From contig JBEIHS010000372.1 in the NCBI GenBank assembly GCA_040381235.1, forward strand, positions 1-7,163: DNA of 7,163 nucleotides, in the 5' to 3' direction. Positions 1 through 5,887 of this stretch are shown here, piece after piece. Both the position numbers and the translations under genes were made by a program. A model generated the notes under the pieces. It ran no database searches and had not been told where the DNA came from. It worked only from the letters and a program-made list of their open reading frames with translations. Positions within the stretch are counted from its first letter, which is position 1. The number at the start of each line of letters is the position of its first letter. The stretch comes from CAIXSC01 sp040381235. Lineage in GTDB: Bacteria > Planctomycetota > Planctomycetia > Pirellulales > Pirellulaceae.

Positions 1-31
1 CCGCAAGCCCTCACCCGGCGAGTTCCTCTTT

Positions 32-61
32 TGGAGTGTCGGCCGTCCACGGCGCCGCTTT
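32..61 (+). repeat. Hairpin repeat element, copy 1
   Basis: This is the most degenerate of three copies of an element that begins TGGAGTG and ends CCGCTTT around a GC-rich inverted repeat. Here the core pairs imperfectly: GCCGT and ACGGC flank a two-base loop. It has the same orientation as copy 2 and the opposite orientation to copy 3 at 2158-2185. Confidence 0.55.
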
Positions 62-94
62 CAGACGCAAGCCCCCGCCCGGCGAGATCCCCTT

Positions 95-122
95 TGGAGT
101 GCCGGCGCCCACGGCGCCGCTT
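95..122 (+). repeat. Hairpin repeat element, copy 2
   Basis: TGGAGTG (95-101) is followed by a perfect 7-bp stem, CGGCGCC at 103-109 and GGCGCCG at 113-119, with a three-base loop CAC, then CTT. Aligned with the minus-strand copy at 2158-2185 it differs by two substitutions and one single-base gap over about 28 bases. That is close enough to indicate a shared repeat family rather than chance. There is no T-run, so it is not a standard intrinsic terminator. Confidence 0.65.
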
Positions 123-130
123 GCTGAAAC

Positions 131-387
131 CCCAGACTGAAGCCTTAAGGGCTACATGCTGTCGCCGCTCCGCGGCGAAGACGACTCAAATCATCCATTC
201 GTGCAGTCTGATCGGGCCGCCGTCGCTGGCGATTCGCGTTATGATGCGGCACCCTCGCTGGCGCCGCGGGCGGCCATGGGCCGGGGAGGCAGACTGTTGT
301 CGCGGCCGTTCACGTTACTTGGCTTCGCTACGCCGTGAACGGCTGCACGCGTTACTTGCACCATTGTTTATAGATCGTGGAAATCAT
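131..387. other. Non-coding stretch downstream of the LRR gene
   Basis: No convincing gene is seen on either strand. A plus-strand frame is open from 31 to 492, but its predicted product is Arg/Pro/Ala-rich, matches nothing I recognise, and overlaps the end of the real minus-strand gene. The stretch holds a small perfect stem at 162-168/172-178 (loop TCC), the palindrome CCTTAAGG at 143-150, a 9-bp direct repeat TCGCTGGCG at 223-231 and 255-263, and the 10-bp stem-loop annotated at 305-343. It reads as a mosaic of short repeats. Confidence 0.6.
305..343 (-). other. Stem-loop 3' of the LRR gene
   Basis: GCCGTTCACG at 305-314 and CGTGAACGGC at 334-343 form a perfect 10-bp inverted repeat around a 19-base loop. 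It lies about 45 bases after the LRR stop codon in the direction of transcription. It could act as a transcript end or an mRNA 3' stabiliser. It lacks a following T-run on the minus strand, so it is not a classical rho-independent terminator. The 9-mer CGTTACTTG overlapping the left arm (313-321) recurs at 350-358. Confidence 0.5.
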
Positions 388-2112
388 TTAGAATATGATT
401 TCGTCAAAGGTATAAGATGTCTTGATTTGCGTCCGCCCGGACAGCGGAGACAGGTCGGTGACTCGCGTGCCTTCGCAATGCAGCGTTGTTAAACTGGCCA
501 GCCCGGACAGCGGAGTCAGATCGGAAACCGGCGTGCCCGAGCAGTTCAGTGTCTTCAGGTTGGCCAGCGCCGCCAGCGGAGTCAAATCGGAAACCGGCGT
601 GCCCGAGCAGTCCAGTGTCTTCAAGTTGGCCAGCGCCGCCAGCGGAGTCAGATCGGAAACCGGCGTGCCCGAGCAATCCAGTGTCTTCAAGTTGGCCAGC
701 GCCGCCAGCGGAGTCAGATCGGAAACTGGCGAGCGCGAGCAGTCCAGTGTCGTCAAGCTGGCCAGACCTGCCAGCGAAGACAGATCAGAGATTCGCGTGT
801 CCGAGCAATCCAGTGTCGTCAAGTTGACCAGCTGGAGAATCTCTTCGGGAATCCTCGATAGCGACTCGTAGCTCAGGCTTAATATGCCGGTCTGTGCGAT
901 CAGTTCCTTCGCGATTCTTTTTCGAGCTGTCTCGTATGCCTCCATTTCGGTCAATGGCGTGTTGTCGTCGTCAAACGTCGCCAATTGGTCCAGGCTCGCG
1001 AGCGGAGATCGGTCGGAAACCTGCGTGCCACAGCAGTCCAGATGCGTCAAGCTCTTTAGCCCTTTCAGCGGAGACAAGTCGGAAACCGGCATGCCCGAGC
1101 AATCCAGTGTCGTCAAGTTGGCCAGCGCCGCCAATGGAGACAGATCGGCAGCTCTCGTGCCCGAGCAATGCAGTGTCGTCAAGTTAGCCAGCGCTGCCAG
1201 TGGAGACAGATCGCAAACTGGCGTGCCCGAGAAGTCGAGTTTCGTCAACTTGGCGAGCGCCGCCAGCGGAGACAGATCGGCAGCTCTCGTGCCCGAGCAG
1301 TCGAGTTTCGTCAACTTGGCGAGCGCCGCCAGCGGAGACAGATCGGAAACTGGCGTTTGCCGGCAGTTTAACTTCGTCAAGTTGGCCAGCGCCGCCAGCG
1401 GAGACAGATCGGAAACTGGCGTGCCCGAGCAGTTCAGTTTCGTCAAGTTTGCCAGTGCGGCCAGCGGAGACAGATCGCAAACTGGCGTGGCCGAACAATC
1501 CAGTTTCGTCAAGTTGGCCAGCGCGGCCAGCGCAGACAGGTCGGAAACATTTGTGTGTTCGCAATCCAGCTCCGTCAAGCTGGTTAGCCCTGCGAGCGGA
1601 GCCAGGTCGGAAATCTGCGTGTCGCCGCAGTGCAGCTTCGCCAAGCTGGCCAGCCCCGCCAGCGGAGATAGGTCGGACACGGCAGCGTGCCAGCAACTCA
1701 GCTCCGTCAAGTTGGCCAACTCCGCCAGCGGAGACAGGTCGGCAATCAACGTGTACCAGCAACCTAGCTCCGTCAAACTGTGCAACCGCGCGAGCGGAGC
1801 GAGGTCGGAAACGCGCGTGCCTCCGCAGTCGAGCGCCGTCAAGTCGGCCAGTCCCGCCAGCGGAGACAAGTTGGAAACTCGCGAGTTCTTACAGTTCAGC
1901 CTCGTCAAACGGGCCAGCCCTTCCAGCGGGGACAGGTCGCTGACTCGAGTGCCTGAGCAATCCAGCGTCTTCAAACTGGCCAGTTCATGAATCTCAACGG
2001 GAATGCTGGCCAGCGGCAGGCGACTCAGATCGAGCGTGCCGGTCTGTTCCATCAACTCTTTGGCGATGCGACGCCGCGCTTCCTCGTAGGCTTCGACTTC
2101 TTCGGGCGACAT
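388..2112 (-). CDS. Internally duplicated cysteine-rich leucine-rich-repeat protein
   Basis: A 574-residue LRR protein. From the N-terminus: an alpha-helical/LRR cap (about 1-44, with EARRRIAKEL, TGTLDLS and IPVEI), 15 repeats of exactly 22 residues (45-374), a second cap (about 375-428, with TARKRIAKEL, TGILSLS and IPEEI), six more 22-residue repeats (429-560), and a 14-residue tail. The repeat core is LTxLDCSGTxVSDLSPL, an LRR of the 22-residue SDS22/internalin-like class. The usual buried Leu of LxL is Cys in 20 of 21 repeats and the usual Asn is mostly Thr. No signal peptide, membrane segment or enzymatic domain is visible, so a cytoplasmic protein-interaction role is inferred and the partner is unknown. 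The caps resemble those preceding LRRs in bacterial ROCO-type and other planctomycete LRR proteins. The ATG at 2112 is chosen because GGAGGG lies five bases upstream; a GTG at 2118 overlaps that ribosome binding site. It follows asnS on the same strand after a 207-bp gap. Confidence 0.9.
   Translation of the reverse strand: MSPEEVEAYEEARRRIAKELMEQTGTLDLSRLPLASIPVEIHELASLKTLDCSGTRVSDLSPLEGLARLTRLNCKNSRVSNLSPLAGLADLTALDCGGTRVSDLAPLARLHSLTELGCWYTLIADLSPLAELANLTELSCWHAAVSDLSPLAGLASLAKLHCGDTQISDLAPLAGLTSLTELDCEHTNVSDLSALAALANLTKLDCSATPVCDLSPLAALANLTKLNCSGTPVSDLSPLAALANLTKLNCRQTPVSDLSPLAALAKLTKLDCSGTRAADLSPLAALAKLTKLDFSGTPVCDLSPLAALANLTTLHCSGTRAADLSPLAALANLTTLDCSGMPVSDLSPLKGLKSLTHLDCCGTQVSDRSPLASLDQLATFDDDNTPLTEMEAYETARKRIAKELIAQTGILSLSYESLSRIPEEILQLVNLTTLDCSDTRISDLSSLAGLASLTTLDCSRSPVSDLTPLAALANLKTLDCSGTPVSDLTPLAALANLKTLDCSGTPVSDLTPLAALANLKTLNCSGTPVSDLTPLSGLASLTTLHCEGTRVTDLSPLSGRTQIKTSYTFDEIIF
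433..828 (-). repeat. LRR-encoding 66-bp tandem array 2 (6 units)
   Basis: Six in-frame 66-bp units encode the second LRR block (residues 429-560). Units in this block carry the signatures LTPL and NLKTL rather than the LSPL and NLTKL common in array 1. The three units at 551-616, 617-682 and 683-748 are nearly identical at DNA level: three differences between the first two and four between the last two, counted by eye. This suggests recent duplication or gene conversion. Confidence 0.85.
991..1980 (-). repeat. LRR-encoding 66-bp tandem array 1 (15 units)
   Basis: Fifteen uninterrupted 66-bp units encode residues 45-374. The promoter-proximal units (repeats 1-7, about 1519-1980) are divergent. 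Units 8-14 are much more alike, with LSPLAALANLT recurring. Units 11-12 and 13-14 form a 132-bp higher-order dimer in which the SGTRAAD type alternates with the PVxD type. The last unit, with LDCCGT and DRSPL, is degenerate and leads into the second cap. Confidence 0.85.
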
Positions 2113-2117
2113 GGGCA

Positions 2118-2123
2118 CCCTCC
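2118..2123 (-). promoter_or_regulatory. Ribosome binding site of the LRR gene
   Basis: GGAGGG on the minus strand lies five bases before the ATG at 2112. The GTG codon at 2118-2116 overlaps its last G, which argues against that earlier start. Confidence 0.7.
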
Positions 2124-2157
2124 ACTAATGCGAACAACTATGCCTCGGTGTTCGGAG

Positions 2158-2185
2158 AAAGCGGCACCGCGGGCGCCGCACTCCA
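2158..2185 (-). repeat. Hairpin repeat element, copy 3, upstream of the LRR gene
   Basis: Read on the minus strand it begins TGGAGTG and ends CCGCTTT, like the copies at 32-61 and 95-122. The core is an 8-bp stem (2172-2179 with 2161-2168) around a three-base loop CGC. One of the eight pairs is a G-T, which would be G-U in RNA, so pairing is kept despite the substitution. It lies about 45 bases upstream of the LRR start codon and may be in its 5' leader. Relative to the copies downstream of the gene it is inverted. Confidence 0.65.
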
Positions 2186-2319
2186 TAATGGGCCACGGTC
2201 CGTTCCCAGGAAGCGTGATGTCCGTCGACCGACGCGGTGGAGAAGCCGAGCTGCGGAGCGTTTACTGGATTTTGGTCCGCCCCGCGAACACCCGCGGCGC
2301 AGCGAATGGCCCGACGCGC

Positions 2320-3732
2320 TCAGAAATCCGCGCTGCCCGGGGTGCGGGGGAACGGGATCACGTCGCGGATGTTTCCCATCGACGTCAGGAACAGCAGCAG
2401 CCGCTCCAAACCCAAGCCAAAGCCCGCGTGCGGGATCGTGCCGTAACGCCGCAGATCCAAGTACCACCAGTAAGCGGCCGGGTCGAGTCCGCTGGCGCGG
2501 AGCCGCTCCTCCAACACATCGAGCCGCTCTTCGCGCTGGCTGCCGCCGATAATCTCGCCCACGCGGGGCATCAGCACGTCCATCGCCCGCACCGTCCGGC
2601 CATCGTCGTTCAGCCGCATGTAAAACGCTTTGATCTCCTTCGGGTAGTCGTACAGAATCACCGGACTCTGGAAATGCTTTTCCGTTAAGAACCGCTCGTG
2701 CTCGGATTGCAAATCGACGCCCCATTTCACCGGGTACTCGAACGCCTGGCCGCTCTTTTCCAGGATCGAAACCGCCTCGGTGTACGGCAAGCGGACGAAG
2801 TCGCTCTTGACGACCTTCTCCAGCGTTTCCAATAACGTGTGGCTCTCGTCAATCCGCTCGTTAAAGAACGCCATGTCCTCCGCGCAGTCGCGCAGGGTGT
2901 CGCCGATCACCCGTTTCAAGAACGACTCGGCCAACGCCATATTGTCCGCCAGGTCGTAAAACGCCATCTCCGGCTCGATCATCCAGAACTCGGCTAAGTG
3001 CCGCGACGTATTGCTATTCTCCGCGCGAAACGTCGGCCCGAAGGTATAGATGCGCCCCAGAGCGCAGGCGAAGATCTCGCCCTCCAACTGGCCGCTGACA
3101 GTCAAGAACGACGGCCGATGGAAAAAGTCCCGCGAAAAATCGACTTTGCCGGCCGTGCGGGGCGGTTTGTCCGCGTCGAGCGTCGTGACGCGGAACATCG
3201 CGCCCGCCCCTTCGCAGTCGCTGGCGGTGATGATCGGCGTATGGACGTAAAGAAATCCTTGTTCCTGGAAGAACTGATGGATGGCGTAACTGACGCGGTT
3301 CCGCACCCGCGCCATCGCCCCGAAGGTGTTCGTCCGCGGCCGCAGATGCGCCCATTCGCGGAGCTTCTCGAACGAGTGCTGTTTCTTTTGCAGCGGATAC
3401 GCTTCGGGGTCGGCCCAGCCGTGGATCTCGATCCGGCTGGCCCGCAATTCGGTCGCCTGTCCCTTGCCGCCCGACGCCGTGATCGCCCCTTCCACCGTGA
3501 CGCTGCAACCGGTGGCGAGCCGCTTCACGTCGCTTTCGTAATTCGCCAAGCTGCCATCGGCGATCACTTGCAGGTTCGCGAGACTGGAACCGTCATTCAG
3601 TTCCAGAAAGCTAAAGCCGCCTTTGGAGTCGCGGCGGGTGCGTATCCAGCCCCGGATCCGCGCCGTGCGTCCAATGGCCGCCGCCTCCCGAGCCGCTCGT
3701 ACACTCATACCGTCGATCGCTGTGACTTCCAT
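2320..3732 (-). CDS. asnS: Asparaginyl-tRNA synthetase
   Basis: Class IIb aminoacyl-tRNA synthetase that activates asparagine with ATP and charges tRNA-Asn in the cytoplasm. It is 470 residues long, against 466 in E. coli, and is complete. The N-terminal OB-fold anticodon-binding domain is at about 23-107, with IRGWIRTRRDSKGGFSFLEL. The catalytic domain follows: motif 1 around 151-170 with FLYVHTPIITASDCEGAG just after it; FLTVSGQLEGE at 209-219; motif 2 at about 235-255 with FRAENSNTSRHLAEFW; GEIIGGSQREERLD at 392-405; motif 3 GFGLGLERLLLF at 437-448; and the typical end DVIPFPRTPG. These match AsnRS rather than AspRS by close agreement with the E. coli AsnS sequence as I recall it. The start ATG has GAGGG seven bases upstream. 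It sits 101 bp after the CotH-like gene, with no functional link implied. Confidence 0.97.
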   Translation of the reverse strand: MEVTAIDGMSVRAAREAAAIGRTARIRGWIRTRRDSKGGFSFLELNDGSSLANLQVIADGSLANYESDVKRLATGCSVTVEGAITASGGKGQATELRASRIEIHGWADPEAYPLQKKQHSFEKLREWAHLRPRTNTFGAMARVRNRVSYAIHQFFQEQGFLYVHTPIITASDCEGAGAMFRVTTLDADKPPRTAGKVDFSRDFFHRPSFLTVSGQLEGEIFACALGRIYTFGPTFRAENSNTSRHLAEFWMIEPEMAFYDLADNMALAESFLKRVIGDTLRDCAEDMAFFNERIDESHTLLETLEKVVKSDFVRLPYTEAVSILEKSGQAFEYPVKWGVDLQSEHERFLTEKHFQSPVILYDYPKEIKAFYMRLNDDGRTVRAMDVLMPRVGEIIGGSQREERLDVLEERLRASGLDPAAYWWYLDLRRYGTIPHAGFGLGLERLLLFLTSMGNIRDVIPFPRTPGSADF

Positions 3733-3739
3733 CGCTATT

Positions 3740-3744
3740 CCCTC
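3740..3744 (-). promoter_or_regulatory. Ribosome binding site of asnS
   Basis: GAGGG on the minus strand, seven bases before the ATG at 3732. It supports this start, which also places the OB-fold at the expected distance from the N-terminus. Confidence 0.65.
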
Positions 3745-3748
3745 GCAA

Positions 3749-3800
3749 TTCGCGGTTTGTTTCGCGGTGTTTGCCGACTGCCGGGTATCGGTTCGCGAAC
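3749..3800. promoter_or_regulatory. Repeated TTCGCG motifs ahead of asnS, possible operator or leader element
   Basis: TTCGCGGTTTG at 3749-3759 is followed 12 bases on by TTCGCGGTGTTTG at 3761-3773. A perfect 10-bp palindrome GTTCGCGAAC, containing the same TTCGCG core, lies at 3791-3800. All are between the CotH stop and the asnS ribosome binding site. They could be a binding site or leader structure for asnS. No known regulator is recognised, and chance similarity in GC-rich DNA is possible. Confidence 0.3.
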
Positions 3801-3833
3801 GGCCGGCGGCGGCGGCGGCATCCGCAACGGCAA

Positions 3834-5798
3834 CTACGGCCTAATGAACAGGACCATCGGCGCTTGGAAGCGCGCCACACCGGATTTAGCCCGCACTTCC
3901 GCCACCAATTCGACGATTCGCTGCGGTTCGGTCACTTGAAAATCATAGCCGACAACTCGCGGCGGCTCGTCGCCGACCACTTTGTTATCCCGCATGCCGC
4001 CGGAAATCCGCAAACCGGCCCCGGTCCCTTGCGCTTCCACTAACGGATCGAGCTTGTTGGCGACGATCCGCGCTTCGAACCGGTAGTTACCCTGGGCCAG
4101 TAACACTCGCTGCCGCCACGAAGCGACACAGCGGCCGCTCGGACCGGCTTCGACCACCAGTTCGACCGGCCGGCCGTCCCGCTCGACGACAGACAGCTTG
4201 GCGTCCGTCGATTCCTGGGCGGGAGCCCACCCCGTCGCCAACTCGACGCGGCCCTGAGCGTTAAACTCCAGCGGCAACGGCTCCGCCCGCAACAGTTGCT
4301 CGGCGATCGCTCGCGACCGCGCCGTCAACCGGTCCCGCAGTTCGCGGACCTGATTGGCATGAGCGGCCGCCTGGCCGCGATCGATGGCTTCGAGCACCGG
4401 TTTGAGTCGACCGGCCGCTTGGTCCGCGAGGGCGATCAGTTTTTCAGGCGCGTACAGCGGTTGCAACGCGACGATCCGCTTGCGATACGCCGCGCGCCAT
4501 TGGGGATTGCCGAGCACCGCGTTGGAAACGATCGGACCGTTGTTATCGAAGAGCGAAAAATTTGGATCGCCGAACATCTGGTCCATGCCGTGCGGCAGGA
4601 AGTAGCTCCGTTTCGTTTTCGGATCGAAATACAAACGATAGTTGTTGCGGTTGCAGGAATAGCCATCCCAGTGGCAACCGAGCCGCTCGAGGGCCATGAA
4701 ATTCAAATAGGCTTCGACATCCAGCCGCTCGGCGATCAGCCGCCAACGCGCTTCCGGTTGCGGCTCGCGGCAAGCGGCGGCGAGCGCCTTGACATCCGAG
4801 TGGTCATCGGGGCCGTCCCCGAGGTCCTTTTCGAGATTGGCATCGATATCCATCAGGAAGCCGCCATCGTACAGATTGCCATGCGTGTCCGCGAAATGGC
4901 GTTTGAGGAACCGCTTATCGAACCCTTCCTTGAGCACATAGAGCCCCAGGTCGCGGTTGTTCAACCAGACGCGGGCATGCGTCACCCGCGGGGCCGGCAT
5001 CCCGGCCTGCTGGCAGAGTTTCCAGCAGATCCATTCATTGAGATACGATGCGTCCTGCACCGAATTGTTGAGATGAAACTTTTCCAGGTCGTGGAACCGC
5101 TGGCCGGGGACGAATTTGTCGGTGTTGAGCGTCAACGCGGGACGGTCGTTGATGTCGCGGAAACTGCCCGCCGCCCCTTTCAATTTCAAGGCGACCCGCC
5201 CCAGCGTCGCCCCGCCCTCCTCGACGACCGTCGCCTCGGCGTACCGTCGAGCGTCCTCGCGCAGACGCTGCAACTGCTGCGGGTTGATTTCGATTCTTAG
5301 CCGCGGAATCCGCCCTTCCTCGAAAAACGGATCGCTGGCATCCTTCTTGACCGGCTCGACCCGGTACGCGCCGACCCCGCCCGGACCGCCGCTCGGCCGC
5401 GGCCCCGCCACCACGCTCGCCGCGTTGCCGGGCGCCGCCGCGTTGCCGCCAACGTTGCCTTGCGCGACCAGCTCAGGCGGCGCGGCCATCCAGGCGATCC
5501 AGCCGGCGGCGGCGATCGCCACCGCCAACCGCCAGTTCCCGGCGACGCGCACGACCACGCGCGGGCCCAGCCGACAGTTGCCGCCGCCAGCCGACGCAAC
5601 GTCGCCGCCGGAACTCGGAGACTGTCCGTCCGCCACCTCCCGTATGCGGGACGCTCGGCGCGAGCGATCGCCGGACGGCGCCGCGGAGACGCGGCCCTTG
5701 CGACTGTCACGACTGACGCCGTCGCGTGGGGCGGCCGGATCGCGGCCGACCGAAGAGACGCAGGCGCGGCGGGCGGAAGGCGGAAGACTGTGATCCAT
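3834..5798 (-). CDS. CotH-kinase-family protein, probably exported or membrane-anchored
   Basis: A 654-residue protein. Residues 1-80 are polar and Arg-rich (14 Arg), 90-108 are hydrophobic (LAVAIAAAGWIAWMAAPP), followed by a Gly/Ala/Pro linker to about 145. The CotH core spans roughly 165-445: RIPRLRIEI, LKLKG at 204-208, a DLEKFHLNN segment, YVLKEGFDK at 287-295, HWDGY at 376-380, NRNNYRLY at 383-390 and HGMDQMF at 403-409. D378 and D405 are the likely equivalents of the conserved acidic residues of the family. Some CotH proteins are protein kinases (Bacillus spore coat CotH); activity here is not shown. Residues 510-654 form a beta-rich C-terminal domain, possibly carbohydrate- or surface-binding. 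The ATG at 5798 is chosen because GAGG lies eight bases upstream; a GTG at 5807 overlaps that site. Internal GTGs at 5558 or 5552 would turn the hydrophobic stretch into a conventional signal peptide, so the true N-terminus is uncertain. It follows the porin gene closely on the same strand. Confidence 0.88.
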   Translation of the reverse strand: MDHSLPPSARRACVSSVGRDPAAPRDGVSRDSRKGRVSAAPSGDRSRRASRIREVADGQSPSSGGDVASAGGGNCRLGPRVVVRVAGNWRLAVAIAAAGWIAWMAAPPELVAQGNVGGNAAAPGNAASVVAGPRPSGGPGGVGAYRVEPVKKDASDPFFEEGRIPRLRIEINPQQLQRLREDARRYAEATVVEEGGATLGRVALKLKGAAGSFRDINDRPALTLNTDKFVPGQRFHDLEKFHLNNSVQDASYLNEWICWKLCQQAGMPAPRVTHARVWLNNRDLGLYVLKEGFDKRFLKRHFADTHGNLYDGGFLMDIDANLEKDLGDGPDDHSDVKALAAACREPQPEARWRLIAERLDVEAYLNFMALERLGCHWDGYSCNRNNYRLYFDPKTKRSYFLPHGMDQMFGDPNFSLFDNNGPIVSNAVLGNPQWRAAYRKRIVALQPLYAPEKLIALADQAAGRLKPVLEAIDRGQAAAHANQVRELRDRLTARSRAIAEQLLRAEPLPLEFNAQGRVELATGWAPAQESTDAKLSVVERDGRPVELVVEAGPSGRCVASWRQRVLLAQGNYRFEARIVANKLDPLVEAQGTGAGLRISGGMRDNKVVGDEPPRVVGYDFQVTEPQRIVELVAEVRAKSGVARFQAPMVLFIRP

Positions 5799-5806
5799 GA
5801 GCGACA

Positions 5807-5810
5807 CCTC
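5807..5810 (-). promoter_or_regulatory. Ribosome binding site deciding the CotH-like gene start
   Basis: GAGG on the minus strand with an eight-base spacer to the ATG at 5798. The upstream in-frame GTG at 5807 begins on the last base of this site, so it is unlikely to be the start. The internal GTG candidates at 5558 and 5552 have no comparable site. Confidence 0.5.
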
Positions 5811-5842
5811 GGGTTCGGAAGATTCCGATTTTTAACCCGAGC

Positions 5843-5866
5843 GACAGGCGGGGGGAACCGCCCGTC
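5843..5866 (-). other. Stem-loop between porin and CotH-like genes
   Basis: GACGGGCGG (5866-5858 on the minus strand) pairs with CCGCCTGTC (5851-5843) over nine positions, one of them a G-T (G-U in RNA), around a six-base loop. It starts about 21 bases after the porin stop and ends 44 bases before the CotH ATG. No T-run follows on the minus strand. It could be a partial terminator, an mRNA-stabilising hairpin at the porin transcript end, or a chance product of GC-rich spacer. Confidence 0.4.
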
Positions 5867-5887
5867 CCGCCCGCCCCGCCGGAATCG

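Larger units (their letters stand above)
2..130 (+). repeat. Imperfect tandem duplication of a ~64-bp unit
   Basis: Two adjacent units, about 2-65 and 66-130, both begin CGCAAGCCC and share CCCGGCGAG, a short pyrimidine run, TTTGGAGTG and CCACGGCGCCGCTT in the same order. From the start to the shared CGCTT they differ by about seven substitutions and two single-base gaps, counted by eye. Each unit ends in a hairpin element (annotated separately). No convincing reading frame covers the stretch. The array may continue to the left of the window, because the first unit starts at the edge. Confidence 0.75.

Noticed and set aside
31..492. Plus-strand open frame of 153 codons at the left end
   Set aside because: Covers tandem hairpin repeats and the 3' end of the LRR gene. 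The product is Arg/Pro-rich without domain or signal, and there is no convincing ribosome binding site.
422..871. Plus-strand open frame (149 codons) antisense to array 2
   Set aside because: The same periodicity artefact as at 884-1990.
433..1980. Regular repeat spacing considered as a CRISPR array
   Set aside because: Units are 66 bp, contiguous and in-frame with no unique spacers, and they encode 22-residue LRRs.
884..1990. Long plus-strand open frame (368 codons) antisense to the LRR gene
   Set aside because: The 66-bp repeat length is a multiple of three, so any stop-free antisense unit repeats without stops. The translation is a monotonous Ser/Ala/Gly/Arg repeat with no recognisable domain, and the minus-strand LRR reading is unmistakable.
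2116..2118. GTG as start of the LRR gene
   Set aside because: It overlaps the GGAGGG ribosome binding site that is well spaced for the ATG two codons later.
2282..2297. Short GC-rich inverted repeat after the asnS stop as an intrinsic terminator
   Set aside because: Only five perfect pairs (CCGCG/CGCGG), no T-run on the minus strand; expected by chance at this base composition.
2138..2725. Minus-strand open frame of 195 codons overlapping the asnS 3' end and spacer
   Set aside because: Out-of-frame shadow of asnS in GC-rich DNA. The low-complexity Arg/Ala-rich product is unlike any family I know.
4296..5300. Plus-strand open frame of 334 codons antisense to the CotH-like gene
   Set aside because: The opposite frame encodes recognisable CotH motifs (HWDGY, NRNNYRLY). 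High GC produces long antisense open frames.
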